Assembly (NCBI GenBank): GCA_020744225.1
Contig: JAGMWG010000015.1
Location: 186,001-250,000 of the forward strand
Length of the DNA stretch: 64,000 nucleotides
Direction of reading: 5' to 3'
Source of the DNA: Paraphoma chrysanthemicola
Lineage: Eukaryota > Ascomycota > Dothideomycetes > Pleosporales > Phaeosphaeriaceae
Shown: positions 12,042 through 22,511 of the stretch, one piece after another
How the letters are laid out: every line of letters begins with the position of its first letter
Position numbering within the stretch: the first letter of the stretch is position 1
Notes under the pieces: model-generated
What the model was told of the DNA's origin: nothing
What the model saw: the letters and a program-made list of their open reading frames with translations, nothing else
The model's database searches: none
Program-made: the position numbers and the translations under genes

Positions 12042-14620
12042 CTCGGCGCGAATCCAGTGTTGTATGCGATGCCCAAGGAGCGACGGAGAAGACAGTTGGT
12101 GGTGTTGGCGATTAGGGGGAGCGGCGCAGGGCAGGAATCGGGGGCCCAGCACTTTTAAAGGGCCGCTCAGGTCAGGGCGCGCCGTCAGCCGTCAGCCCAG
12201 CCAAGCCTGCAGGATGCAGCATGGCCACAGCGGACGAGATTGTGCTTGGCGGTTGCTCTGCCATTTGCGGCGCAGAGCCACCTCCGAGTAGCCGTTGCTA
12301 AGCTCGAACAAGGAGATTCTAGTGGAGCTGTGGCTGTCGCTCAGCGAATCATTCGAGAGAAGCCAAATTCAGGGTCGTAACGACGGCGCGGATCCCATGC
12401 TACGGATGCGCTGCGGACTACTTTTGAACGGCCATTGTGGTATTGCACAGTGTGGAGTTGGGCGCGGGGGGTCTCTAAACTTGACTTCATTGCGGTGGCT
12501 GCTTCTGGTGTTCTAGCTTGGGTGATGTTGGGAAGAACTGTTGAGCGGCGATGTCCGCCCGTCTTTCTGTCCGTCCGATGTGCAATGGGCAGGATCGGAA
12601 TGCCAATTTCCCCGGGAAAACGGCCACCCCACCAAGACTCCTGAATCCCTCCAACGGCTTCGTCTTTCGTTCTCCAATCGCGTCCAGCCTACCCCGAGTG
12701 ACACAGCCCTCGCCACACGCGTCGACGAATTGACCCTGTCCTTGCTTTAACCGATCGCTGTTTCTCCGCGAGTTATGTGTTTCAGATTACGAGCAAAGCT
12801 TGTAGCGTGAGGACCTGCGTAACGCTGATTGTTGACCTACGACCGTTGCGGCGCAGTGTATACATTTGGACGTCGTGTAGAAGGGGCTTCTCAGATTGCA
12901 ACTCAGTGTTCAGCTTCTTCACGTGTGATACATTGCTGAAGACGTCGGTATCTGTTGCCACCTACCCTTCCCGTCCCTGCCCGCAAGGTCACTTATAGCT
13001 CATCCATCGTTCTTGTACAAATACCAAAAGGGTAAAATGTTGCTGTACATCGACGGGACCCGCGCCACGTTTAAATTACGCCTGCTCCGCGGAAAGATGC
13101 ACCATAGTGGACCTTTCGATCACCGAAATGATCGCGGCACTCTGCAAGCAGCAATGCCATCGCTTGAACGGCATGCATCACGTTTTTCAGATTCTTAGCG
13201 CCGTCGAGTGGTATTGGGTCTGAGCCGTCCGTTTTGCGCCTTCCGCATTTTGACGGATGTGCCAAGCAATGACTCGTAACGAACTGTCTTATGTCACCCG
13301 AGTGCACAACGTTGAGTATAAGAGACACGTTAAGGACGTGCTCCGACAAATCTGATATACACGCTATCAATCCAGCTACGACTGCCTCACCCCTGATGGT
13401 CTCAGTGTCGCGTTCCTAGGATAATTGATGTACCTTCGTTTATTAATGATCTCACAGTAGGACAAGATTGCATAAATTGCATGTATTTAACATATGTACT
13501 GATAAGAGTGCAATCATATTGCGTTGGCCACCGTGTTTGTGCCTTCTCGAATCATCCAAGCACACATCTTAGATCGTCCGTCTCGCTCCATCGCTGTCAT
13601 TTGGTCATGCATCTGAACGACTTTAAGGCCGCTGGAAAGGTTCTCATACTGTTACAGAGGAGTATTGGTCCAATTAATTAGCATGTGAAACATGATCTTC
13701 AGTGTAAAAGTCAGCTCCTGGTCCATGGTCCAACGTTACGGCAAGCTTTCACCTCGACTACGCCATTTTCGAGACCGGGACATGTAGAAATCCACGACGT
13801 TGGAGAGCATGAGACTGCAAGGGCGACGAATGCAATGATGCTTTGCGTGTCAAGCGGCATCATAAGTCGTGGGTGGAGAATCTCAGAGGGCGGAAAGAGA
13901 ACGTGCAGCGTTGCAGGTGGCCTGCTGGTGTTCTCAGAAGGATGTATCGGAAAGCCAAGTGTTTTGACGAAAACAGAGAAAGACATGGCTATTGTCTTTT
14001 TCCGGGACTTGTCATTGCTCTTATTATCGTCCTTCGCGCCACGAAATCATCATCGTCGGTATGCAACACTGCAAGATTCTCGTACGAGCCAATAAGCAAA
14101 AGTGGTACCGACAGCGAGGTGCATTTGACTTTGCTACGCATCTGTGTCCGTCGTCCATGCTCTCAGTCTCTCACGGTACAATGACGGTCCACGGTCTCTT
14201 CCGTTTGAGCTTTAGAGATTCTGAGATCGACGAATGAGCGACCGATCCAAGGCGCAAGCTATAGACCACCTCATGTCGACGTTTTTAAGTCTAATGAGAT
14301 GAAGAAGTTAGTCTGGCGATATTAGTAACATCTCAAGTATCACTAGTGGCGTAGTTTGGAATCAGGGGACTAGGTGCCTCATGGCGATAGAAAAGGATTC
14401 GACGCGAGAATGCGCTGAGACATGTTTGGGGGATCAAACGAAACTTGTTTGCCATTATTGTCTGACGATATGAACTTGTCTCGCTTAGTCTCAAAGTTGA
14501 AGAGACGCTCACAACTCACATTCGCTATAAATCATTACCTGGTATCGCTTCCGGAAGAAATACAATCACTTACACCGCAATAACATAACCAGTCTCACAC
14601 AGCATCCACCACAAAGGACC
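12042..14620. other. Long intergenic region, no gene seen
   Basis: About 2.6 kb. Several frames of 60-140 codons overlap on both strands but none has a start, length and splice pattern that convinces. It includes the upstream region of the glycosyltransferase (left end) and of the small ORF at 14621 (right end). Confidence 0.4.
14526..14532 (+). promoter_or_regulatory. TATA box candidate for ORF 14621
   Basis: TATAAAT about 90 bp before ATG 14621, followed by a C/A-rich leader, a common fungal promoter layout. It supports transcription of the small ORF. Confidence 0.4.
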
Positions 14621-14947
14621 ATGTTTGATACCAAACGAGTCACGGCTATTGGCTCGGAATGTAGCAGTACTGCTCCAATGAACACGTTGATCGAACTCCA
14701 GACCCATCACCCAGGAGCATACGTAACCAACCCGCCAATCCTCGTGCCAGCCGTTCCGCGACCAGTACCCTCATTTACCACCTTGGCTCACTTCATAAAC
14801 AAGGCCACGCTATCGATGAGCTGCATCTACTTAGTTACTATCGTAACACAAATCCGTCTAATTTTCCAAGAAATGGAGCAATGGCCCATGGCTCAGCGGT
14901 CCTCCTTCTTCACCCTTGCAGGACGCACATGCTTAGGCATACTATAG
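14621..14947 (+). CDS. Small hypothetical protein
   Basis: A 108-residue frame starting MFDTKRVTAIG at an ATG preceded by a C/A-rich leader and a TATA-like element. It has a Pro-rich middle (LVPAVPRPVPS) and one moderately hydrophobic helix (MSCIYLVTIVTQIRLIF) that might be a membrane segment. No family recognised and no intron needed. The promoter-like context is the main reason to list it. Confidence 0.4.
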   Translation: MFDTKRVTAIGSECSSTAPMNTLIELQTHHPGAYVTNPPILVPAVPRPVPSFTTLAHFINKATLSMSCIYLVTIVTQIRLIFQEMEQWPMAQRSSFFTLAGRTCLGIL

Positions 14948-15443
14948 TTCTTCATGTTGAATATCATGCTGTACGCTCTAGCTGTAGAGATGAGACATAC
15001 TGTGGGAATGATTGAGGATGGATACACAATTGGCAGGAAGACTGAGGGTGAGCTATGATTGGGGATGTATTATTGGCGATGTGGTTTCGCCGCCTTTGAC
15101 GGCAACTGGCTTCTGTAAAGCCAAGTCTTGATGCCTGGCTTGTCATTTTTGCAATGCACACACCGAATGGATGTATTTCGCGCAACAAAATTAGCGTCTT
15201 CTCAATGTTGCGAATCTCGTTTTCTAGAATTGCCGCCATACACAATGTGAACAATAACCCACTGTCCCCTCTCACCACACCCTTTGTTCGGCTTCCCATT
15301 CACCTTGTCACCACTTCTTTATCCCATTAACGCCACATCGCAAATCACCCATCTCCATCCCCGATCCGTCTTGCATCCCACAGCGCAAGCGAGCAAGCAA
15401 ACACCCTTCAAGATACCAATAATCCGTCGCACACATACACATC
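14948..15443. other. Intergenic, upstream of the RanBP2-domain gene
   Basis: The right half is C/T- and C/A-rich, typical of a fungal core promoter and leader. A 111-codon minus-strand frame here (14964-15299) overlaps this promoter and is treated as chance. Confidence 0.45.
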
Positions 15444-18400
15444 ATGGATCCAACCTGCGATCCAGCCAATCCGACCTTCCCATTCGTCGTGGGTGACAAG
15501 CGACCACTATTCTACAATCCGAAGCCAAATAGCACGGCATCAAAAGTGCCGGTATGGGAAGGACCGTGGAAGTATCAGGAGGGTGTGCGAAAACGCCAAC
15601 GCGTCGAGGAAGAAGTAATTGAACAAGAAAAGCCACAAACGGCAAAAGTGGCAGAGCAAACAGAAGAGAAGTTCGAAAGGAAGGGAGAACAAGAGCAGAA
15701 TGATAAAAATGGCTTCGAAGAACTCTACCATTCCTATCAGGCCCGTCTCAATCTCCCAAACCTCAAACCCGATATTGCACCAGCAACATACCCACCCACA
15801 TATCAGGACTTCGTTCCTCGACAAAACACCGCGCGAAACGACAAGAAACGCCAACGTGGGGCAGACAAAAACGATGACTTTTCCGCGCGAAAAGTCCGCG
15901 TCACGCAAGCCCTCAAGCGTAACCATAATAGCAGAAAATATCGCCTTACAGACAGTATCGGCGATGGCATCACCGAGTGGACATCACACACATTTGCTCC
16001 ATTTCTTTCCCGTTACGGCACGCGCGCACTCGAATACCTGGGCGATAGTACTCTATACCGACTTCCGCACTGGTGGTTAGAGTGTGTTTTCGGGAAGTAC
16101 ATGCAGTTCCGACACACGCGCAAACGGCGGGAGCACATTCGCTCACTTTTGCAGAGCGATGCCGATATTGGCAATGCGCGACCGCATTGTAAACACATGG
16201 GCGCAAAGCAGCGTGCACAGCAGGATCGCCACGCAATGCTGGTGTGTGGTGGGAGCATGGATGTACCCAAGGTACCCGGGGACTGGGCAGGTAGTAAGAG
16301 GGAGGAAGCGTGGGTGAAGACGAGGATGAATGAGGTTAAGAACAGGATGTGGGATGAGTTCAAGGAGAGGGAGGAGTGGAGGAAGATGGATGCGCGTGCG
16401 GATGCCGAGGAGAGGAAGAAGCGAGATGAGATGAAAGCGAGATACCAGGCGGAGGTTGAAGAAGTGGTTAAAGATGAAGAGGAGATCATCGAGTTGCAGT
16501 GGAGACGAATTTCACATCCCGAGCAGCGACAGCAATCGAAATACCAGGCGTACGTCGCGGACGAAAACGATGAGCGTAAGGCTCTTCACGGAGAGGATAT
16601 CAACGCCCGAGAGCGCAGGCGTACGCAAGGAAAGCAAAAGCGTGCCAACACTGCCGAAAGCAACAGCTCAGAGGATGAACTCTTGGAAGTTGACGTCGAT
16701 CATGCTTCCGAAGATGGCGTGCACACCAGCTCAATCCTAGAGATTCGCAACAGCAAAGGACGGAGAAAAGTGCTCCAGAAACACAAGAACATGCCCATGA
16801 CGATGACAACGCAAGATGGGGCTATGGTCGTGGATGATGGAGCAGAAGGCACAGTGTTCCGCGATCCACTGACGAAGGAAGCAATCGACTTCGATGAGGA
16901 GAGTGTCGTTGGCAGCGATGGCAGATCTTCGTGCTCGAGCATTAACAGAGACGATAGCGACAGGAGCGATGATAGCGATACTGCTGACAGTGGCGGCAGT
17001 GATCCGAGCGAAGGAAGCGACTCTAATTCTTCGGACTCGGACGATGATCTGCCAATGCCCTGGGACAAGCCAATGGAGCCTAATGGCGGCAACAACGGCA
17101 AAGACGCCTCCTCAAACTTTGACTCGGAGGACTTACCTCTTCCACTGCCTCCAGTCAGTGCTGTGCTTGCGCCGCATCTGGTACCAGCTCGAGTGCCAAA
17201 AACCACTCTGCCGGTCCGCAAGCAACCGAAGCTTGCTGCATCGTCATCGTCACCCACTGTCGAGAAGTTGACAAGTCCCACACCAACAAAGTCTGAAAGG
17301 CCTAGGGAGCCGTCAGAAGCATGGATACGACTTCTCGCTTATCCGAAACGCTTCGGCTTCAAGCCTCATGCATCAGGTCAGAAGGAGGCCTACACCAAAA
17401 CCTCTTCGGGATCCCCGAAGCCAACAACAGGATCCCGGGATGTTTTGAATATACCAAATGAGCCAACAGAGACTTTGGATACACCGAACAAGCCAACAGC
17501 GTCTTCGCAATCGTCATCTCCTGGAAAACCTCCGATTCCAAGACCCGATGTACCAATATTTACAATCACAAGACCAACCTCCATAACTCCAACATCCTCT
17601 CAAACCCCACAACCGGGGGCTGGGCCAAAGGATTCCTCAAAACTTGGGCTGACAGGAATCGTGCCAAATAGAATATCTCAAGCGACGAGGCGATCTGGCC
17701 AGCGGAACCAAGAGCAGGCCGAGCCGTCATCGCAAGCAGCCCACGCCGAGACTCACAACGCAGCTCCTTCAATTGAGCCGCCCGTTGAAGCATCTTTGAC
17801 CACCTTGATCAACGGCGGATTGGGTCCGTTGGGTCGGGGCTTTTCGAAATTCATTGGTACAGCAAATCAGGCTCCTACGGAGACGATCAGCCAAAGCGCG
17901 TCAAGCACGGCACTTCCAGGGCTCGGTAACAGTATTCTGGGGCCAAAGAAATCAGCAGATCATCCTTCGCGATTGACACAAGGTGCAAGACCTGAGCAGC
18001 CAAGTCCACGACATCATGAGGATGGTATTTTCGGTGACGACGACGATGAAAGAGTCATTTGCCCAGAATGTACTTTTGCCAACGAATCCGGTGCCAAATG
18101 GTGCTCGTTATGCAACGCGCCGTTTGAGGGACTCTTATCACTCGCTCCAAACCCGCAATCGCTCGCCGAGAGAATCCAGGAAGAAGAGTATAGCGACGAC
18201 GAGGACGGCCTCCTAACATACACGTATGATGCGCCAATAGGAGACAGAGACCCAGAGACTGAGATGACCGGCGGAGCTGGGCCAGCAGGTACTCACGATG
18301 ACAGTGGTCAGCCCATTCCGATCTCACCAAAAGAAAAGATAGGACTGCTGAAGGAGCGCAAGGCAAAAGTGTTGGCCCACCAGAATAGAGCAGCCTATTC

Positions 18401-19115
18401 CGACGTGAAAGGTATACTTGATAGGGTTCAGCCACCCTACTACCACGATGCTGGGTTGTCCGATGATAATCAGCGTCAAGGCGAGGCAGACATGGAAGCT
18501 GCAATACCGTCGGAGGCCAAGCAAAAGGCAAACGTATTTCGTACCAATCGCCCTCGCCGAGCAATGATTACAGCCAATAATCGGGAAAGAGGAGCCAACG
18601 AAGTCCAATTCGTAGAGGATATACGCAAAGCTCGAGTGATGGTAGAAGAAAACGGCCTACAATTCCCAGAAGACATGCCGCGCTGGCACGAACACAGCAG
18701 AAACGAGCGAAAAAGAGTCCGACGGGCCATTGCAGCTTTGGACAAGCAGACTACGCTTGAGAACGAAGTCTACTTGGCAAAATGTAAGAAGAAACGAGAG
18801 GAATATCGAAAGAAAGGGAAACGATTTCCAGAAGATCTTCCTTTGTGGGCCGAAACATCTGCGGAGAATCAACGACGCTGTCGGGAAGCGATGGCGACTT
18901 TGGAAGCACAAGATGCTGAACTCGTGAACGTTGCTGAGGAAGATCGTGACGAATTGATTCGGGACCTTGCTTGGCTTCGACACGATGCGGGTGGTGCGTT
19001 TCTTCAGTGTTTTAATTGGGACGAATACACCGAGGCTGAACGCGAGTTGATCGAACTGGCGATATCCGAACTCGAAGCACGAGACGAAGCGCTCAGGAAT
19101 GCGACCGAAGCATAG
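15444..19115 (+). CDS. Large RanBP2-type zinc finger protein with C-terminal repeats
   Basis: An intronless 1223-residue frame starting MDPTCDPANPTF. Residues 1-300 contain an ordered block (ALEYLGDSTLYRLPHWWLE) followed by a highly charged, probably coiled-coil stretch. Residues 380-860 are low complexity: acidic/Ser runs and Pro/Thr-rich segments. One RanBP2-type zinc finger is clear: Cys873, Cys876, Cys887, Cys890 (C-x2-C-x10-C-x2-C, CPECTFANESGAKWCSLC). The last 170 residues hold about three copies of a helical unit resembling F/LPEDxPxWxExSxxERxRxREAIAxLE, near 1075, 1130 and 1190. RanBP2 fingers bind ubiquitin, Ran-GDP or single-stranded RNA in other proteins; which applies here is unknown. 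Probably nuclear, from composition only. Confidence 0.85.
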   Translation: MDPTCDPANPTFPFVVGDKRPLFYNPKPNSTASKVPVWEGPWKYQEGVRKRQRVEEEVIEQEKPQTAKVAEQTEEKFERKGEQEQNDKNGFEELYHSYQARLNLPNLKPDIAPATYPPTYQDFVPRQNTARNDKKRQRGADKNDDFSARKVRVTQALKRNHNSRKYRLTDSIGDGITEWTSHTFAPFLSRYGTRALEYLGDSTLYRLPHWWLECVFGKYMQFRHTRKRREHIRSLLQSDADIGNARPHCKHMGAKQRAQQDRHAMLVCGGSMDVPKVPGDWAGSKREEAWVKTRMNEVKNRMWDEFKEREEWRKMDARADAEERKKRDEMKARYQAEVEEVVKDEEEIIELQWRRISHPEQRQQSKYQAYVADENDERKALHGEDINARERRRTQGKQKRANTAESNSSEDELLEVDVDHASEDGVHTSSILEIRNSKGRRKVLQKHKNMPMTMTTQDGAMVVDDGAEGTVFRDPLTKEAIDFDEESVVGSDGRSSCSSINRDDSDRSDDSDTADSGGSDPSEGSDSNSSDSDDDLPMPWDKPMEPNGGNNGKDASSNFDSEDLPLPLPPVSAVLAPHLVPARVPKTTLPVRKQPKLAASSSSPTVEKLTSPTPTKSERPREPSEAWIRLLAYPKRFGFKPHASGQKEAYTKTSSGSPKPTTGSRDVLNIPNEPTETLDTPNKPTASSQSSSPGKPPIPRPDVPIFTITRPTSITPTSSQTPQPGAGPKDSSKLGLTGIVPNRISQATRRSGQRNQEQAEPSSQAAHAETHNAAPSIEPPVEASLTTLINGGLGPLGRGFSKFIGTANQAPTETISQSASSTALPGLGNSILGPKKSADHPSRLTQGARPEQPSPRHHEDGIFGDDDDERVICPECTFANESGAKWCSLCNAPFEGLLSLAPNPQSLAERIQEEEYSDDEDGLLTYTYDAPIGDRDPETEMTGGAGPAGTHDDSGQPIPISPKEKIGLLKERKAKVLAHQNRAAYSDVKGILDRVQPPYYHDAGLSDDNQRQGEADMEAAIPSEAKQKANVFRTNRPRRAMITANNRERGANEVQFVEDIRKARVMVEENGLQFPEDMPRWHEHSRNERKRVRRAIAALDKQTTLENEVYLAKCKKKREEYRKKGKRFPEDLPLWAETSAENQRRCREAMATLEAQDAELVNVAEEDRDELIRDLAWLRHDAGGAFLQCFNWDEYTEAERELIELAISELEARDEALRNATEA

Positions 19116-19651
19116 AATGACTTACTGAAAGCTCCTGACGGTGCCTTTCTATCGCCACCTCATGGACAATCCCGCAGTTCACGGTGTAGGAGTTGAGAGA
19201 ATTCCATTCAGAAAGAAGACCATGTATATATTGTAAATTTAGAAAAGCTTGACTCCATCCATAACACGGTCAGGGCATTAGAACAATGATGCTACACATG
19301 AAGAGATGTCCTTCAGAGCAGAAGTTACACCACACTAGTGGCGACACTTACCTAATCGCATCACGTGCAGGCTTCGCCACCGTTTCAGCGAATCATCTCC
19401 CCGCAGCTCGACTCATCCTGACATCGGCCTTGGCGTCGCTCACCTTCCCTGCACCGCCCAAAGCGGGTACGTCAACCGCATGAATTCCAGTCACTCGATT
19501 CTAAATCTGTGAAAAGTTGGTCGCATACATAAGTCTGCGCGCTGGCGCACTCACAAGAGAGCCACATGAACAGTTCATTGATCCTTCGCGTAGAGATCAG
19601 GTGACAGACGCCCCAGACATTCGAACACTCAAGAAAGAAGAGACGAAGAAA
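19116..19651. other. Intergenic, upstream of the ABCF gene
   Basis: Spacer between two plus-strand genes. The last 40 bases before ATG 19652 are A/G-rich (AAGAAAGAAG). No separate gene is seen. Confidence 0.45.
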
Positions 19652-22062
19652 ATGGTACGGAAAAGCAAAGACGCTGCGCCGGCGGTGGAGGACCACCCGG
19701 GAGGCGGATACATTACGGTGACGGCGCAGCAGTCGAGGTATGCGTTGGATGCTGTGGATGCGCCCGCGTCAAAGGAGGTGAGAAATGACTTACCGTGGCT
19801 CAACTTTACAAATACTGATGCGTCAAGATCATGGTCAAGGATCTGTCAATCTCTGTGTCAAATCGAGAACTGCTTTCGCGAACTCAACTTCACTTGGTTG
19901 AAGCACGGCACTACGTCCTGGTCGGTCGCAATGGTACCGGCAAATCGACACTGTTGAAAGCAATGGGTGACGGTCTGGTGCCAGGTATTCCGTGGAGTAC
20001 GCGCATCTTGCTTCTAGGCCAAACCCGAGAATCTGAAGTTGAGGGTGAGGTCGAGAAGCTGAGTTTGAAGGACGAAACTGTGCTGCAGCATGTGATTCGG
20101 AGCGATCGTGTACGGGAGCGATTCACCAGAGAAGCAAAGATCCTAAGTGAGGCTATCGATAGCTCAACAGACCCGATGGCACCAGTCCGAGCATATCGAC
20201 AGATCACGCACGATCGACTCGCGCTGCAGCTCAAAGAGGGTCATCGCATCGCTGAGCGGAGAAGTGGCGCAAGAGGCAAGCAGGCTAGGAAGGAGCTGAT
20301 CAAGCTCGAAGAGCGTTTCGAAGAGTCGAAGAAACGACTTGAAGAGGAAGAGGATGAAATCGATCCTACAAAGTTGAGCCAAGAGACGCAGGCCACCGCC
20401 GACATGCTCTCGCACGTTCAAGCTTCACTTGAGCTCATGGACGCTGCGGAGGCTGAAGCCAAGGCGCGCGTTGTGCTGCTCGGTCTTGGTTTCAAAGAAG
20501 ACCGCATCGACAAGCCCATGACCGAGCTGTCTGGAGGCTGGCGTACCCGATGCGACCTGGCCTGCGCACTTACACAGTATGCTGATGTACTCCTCCTTGA
20601 CGAGCCTACCAACTTCCTCGACTTGCCATCCATCATCTGGCTCCAAGATTACATTCGCAATCTGAAGGGTACTACGGTACTCATCACGACGCATGATCGG
20701 GACTTTGGTGATGCCGTGGCAGAAGAGCTCATTGTTCTGCGCAAGCAGGTGCTCGAGACGTTTCGCGGTAACTTGAGTTTGTACGAGCGAGAAAGGTGGA
20801 AGAAGGCGAAGTGGTTGACCAAGATGAAAGATGCCCAGGACAAGCAGAAGAAGCACATCGAAAAGACGATTGCGGGCAACATCAAGGCGGCGAAAGACAA
20901 GGGTGACGACAAGAAGCTCAAGCAAGCTGCATCAAGAAAGAAGAAGCTCGACGAGCGGATGGGGATGCAGGTCGGGCTCAAGGGTGGACGTTTCAAGCTC
21001 AATCGCGATCTTGCTGGCTACCACACCAGCAACCGCGCTGAGATTGAGGTGCCAGATTTTGACCCGCCCCCAGATTTGTCGTTCCCAAAACAGCCACCGG
21101 ATCTGAGGTTCCCTGGAGCATTGGTAAATCTTGAAAAAGTGTCCTTTGCATATCCTGGCAGGAAGAAGGCGCCCACACTAATAGACATCGACCTTACCAT
21201 TCATCCGGGCTCTCGCATCGGACTGGCTGGGCTGAATGGGTCCGGCAAGACAACACTTGTGTCGCTAATCATAGGGAGTGCAGACGCTGGAGGGCTGATG
21301 CCTACATCGGGCACCATCACTCGACATGCCCGAGCAAGGATCGGCCGCTTCTCCCAGCAGTCCGTTGAGGAAATCTCAGCCATTGCGTCCTCCAATCCTC
21401 AGTTGACCGCACTCAAGCACATTATGGAGGGGGGCGGCGCTGAAATGCAAGAGAAGGATGCGCGGGGGCTGCTCGGAGGACTGGGTCTGCACGGCCAGAC
21501 GGTGTCCGATGTGCCACTCAACCTGCTCTCTGGGGGTCAGAAGGTCAGGGTCGCGCTGGCAAAACTGCTGTGGCCGCCGCCTCAGCTGCTCATTCTCGAC
21601 GAGGTGACGACCCATCTGGACTCGGACACGATCATGAGCCTCGTGATTGCACTGAAAGACTACGATGGTGCTCTGTTAGTGGTTACCCACGACAGGTTCT
21701 TCATGAGGTACGTCCCACGACCCATCCCAATGGGGTAGAAGATGCGTGGCGGCACACTTGCACCTGCCCCGCACCCAGAATAGCCCCAATAGACTCTCGC
21801 TACGAGTGGACTGAACTGACCGATCGACAGGACAGTGGTGGAAGGAGAGTCACCATACAAGCTAGCGCCAGGGGTTCGCGGCGACGAGGACGAGGCGGAG
21901 GAAAGCAGCGACTCGGAGGATGACGAGACAGGGGTAGCTCCAGGAACCGTTTTTCGCTTGACCAAGGGGCAGCTCAAGAAACTCGATGGCGGCATGGAGC
22001 AATACGAGGAGATTGCAGCCCGAACAGCAGCGAAGCTGGGCCGGGCGAAGACATTGGCGTGA
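19652..22062 (+). CDS. ABC-F family ATPase (soluble twin-cassette ABC protein)
   Basis: Three exons: 19652-19777, 19828-21707 and 21831-22062; 745 residues. Intron 1 has GTGAGA, a TACTGAT branch and CAAG; intron 2 has GTACGT and GACAG. Both joins keep frame and restore the conserved DRFFMRTVV block. Cassette 1 has Walker A GRNGTGKST (75-83), LSGGW near 276, and VLLLDEPTNFLD near 297. Cassette 2 has GLNGSGKTT near 511, LLSGGQ near 608, and LLILDEVTTHLD near 629. There are no membrane segments; the charged linker between the cassettes is the ABC-F hallmark. Such proteins act on ribosomes in translation or ribosome assembly (Arb1, Gcn20, New1, Uup/EttA). Which subgroup is unclear. The second Walker B departs from the usual DEPTNHLD. 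An acidic tail ends the protein. Confidence 0.9.
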
Positions 22063-22511
22063 TTGATTGGAGATACGAGCAGTGGCAGCGACGCGCGAGG
22101 AATAATGGTGATAAGCAGTGGATGAGCGGCGGCGATGCTCACGGCCGGACGTCGTCGAGTCTGACAGGGCGCTCGGGCTAGCGCTCCCGCCGCCGCCCTG
22201 CACTGATGACCGCGCGACACGAGCGCGCGCATCACAGCTCCTGAGAGCTCCAGCCCGCCTCGTTAGGGGCGTCTTTTTCTGCCAAGCGGCGAGCAAAGTA
22301 ATATTGTTAACCACGTAGCTCCTTTTGCGTGCAGTCCCAATTGGCGTGTGTTCACTTGTAGTGTCTTTACATGACATACTACCCTCCTTTTGCACCACTT
22401 GAAAACTTCGCATTGATGATGCCGTAGCCGTGAGCCCGCGCTGCACGTGTGCATGAAACTGCTGTCCGCTTGACGTTTCGAAACAGAGCTCGAGCGTGTC
22501 TGAAGGGCACC
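22063..22511. other. Intergenic, upstream of the zinc finger/Q-rich gene
   Basis: Spacer between two plus-strand genes. The frame of the next gene is open back to 22449, but the first ATG is at 22512. Nothing else seen. Confidence 0.45.

Noticed and set aside
14964..15299. 111-codon minus-strand frame starting with ATG
   Set aside because: Lies in the promoter of the gene at 15444 and has no recognisable feature.
15540..18983. Many long antisense frames opposite the RanBP2-domain gene
   Set aside because: Codon-structure shadows of a low-complexity, Lys/Glu-rich coding sequence.
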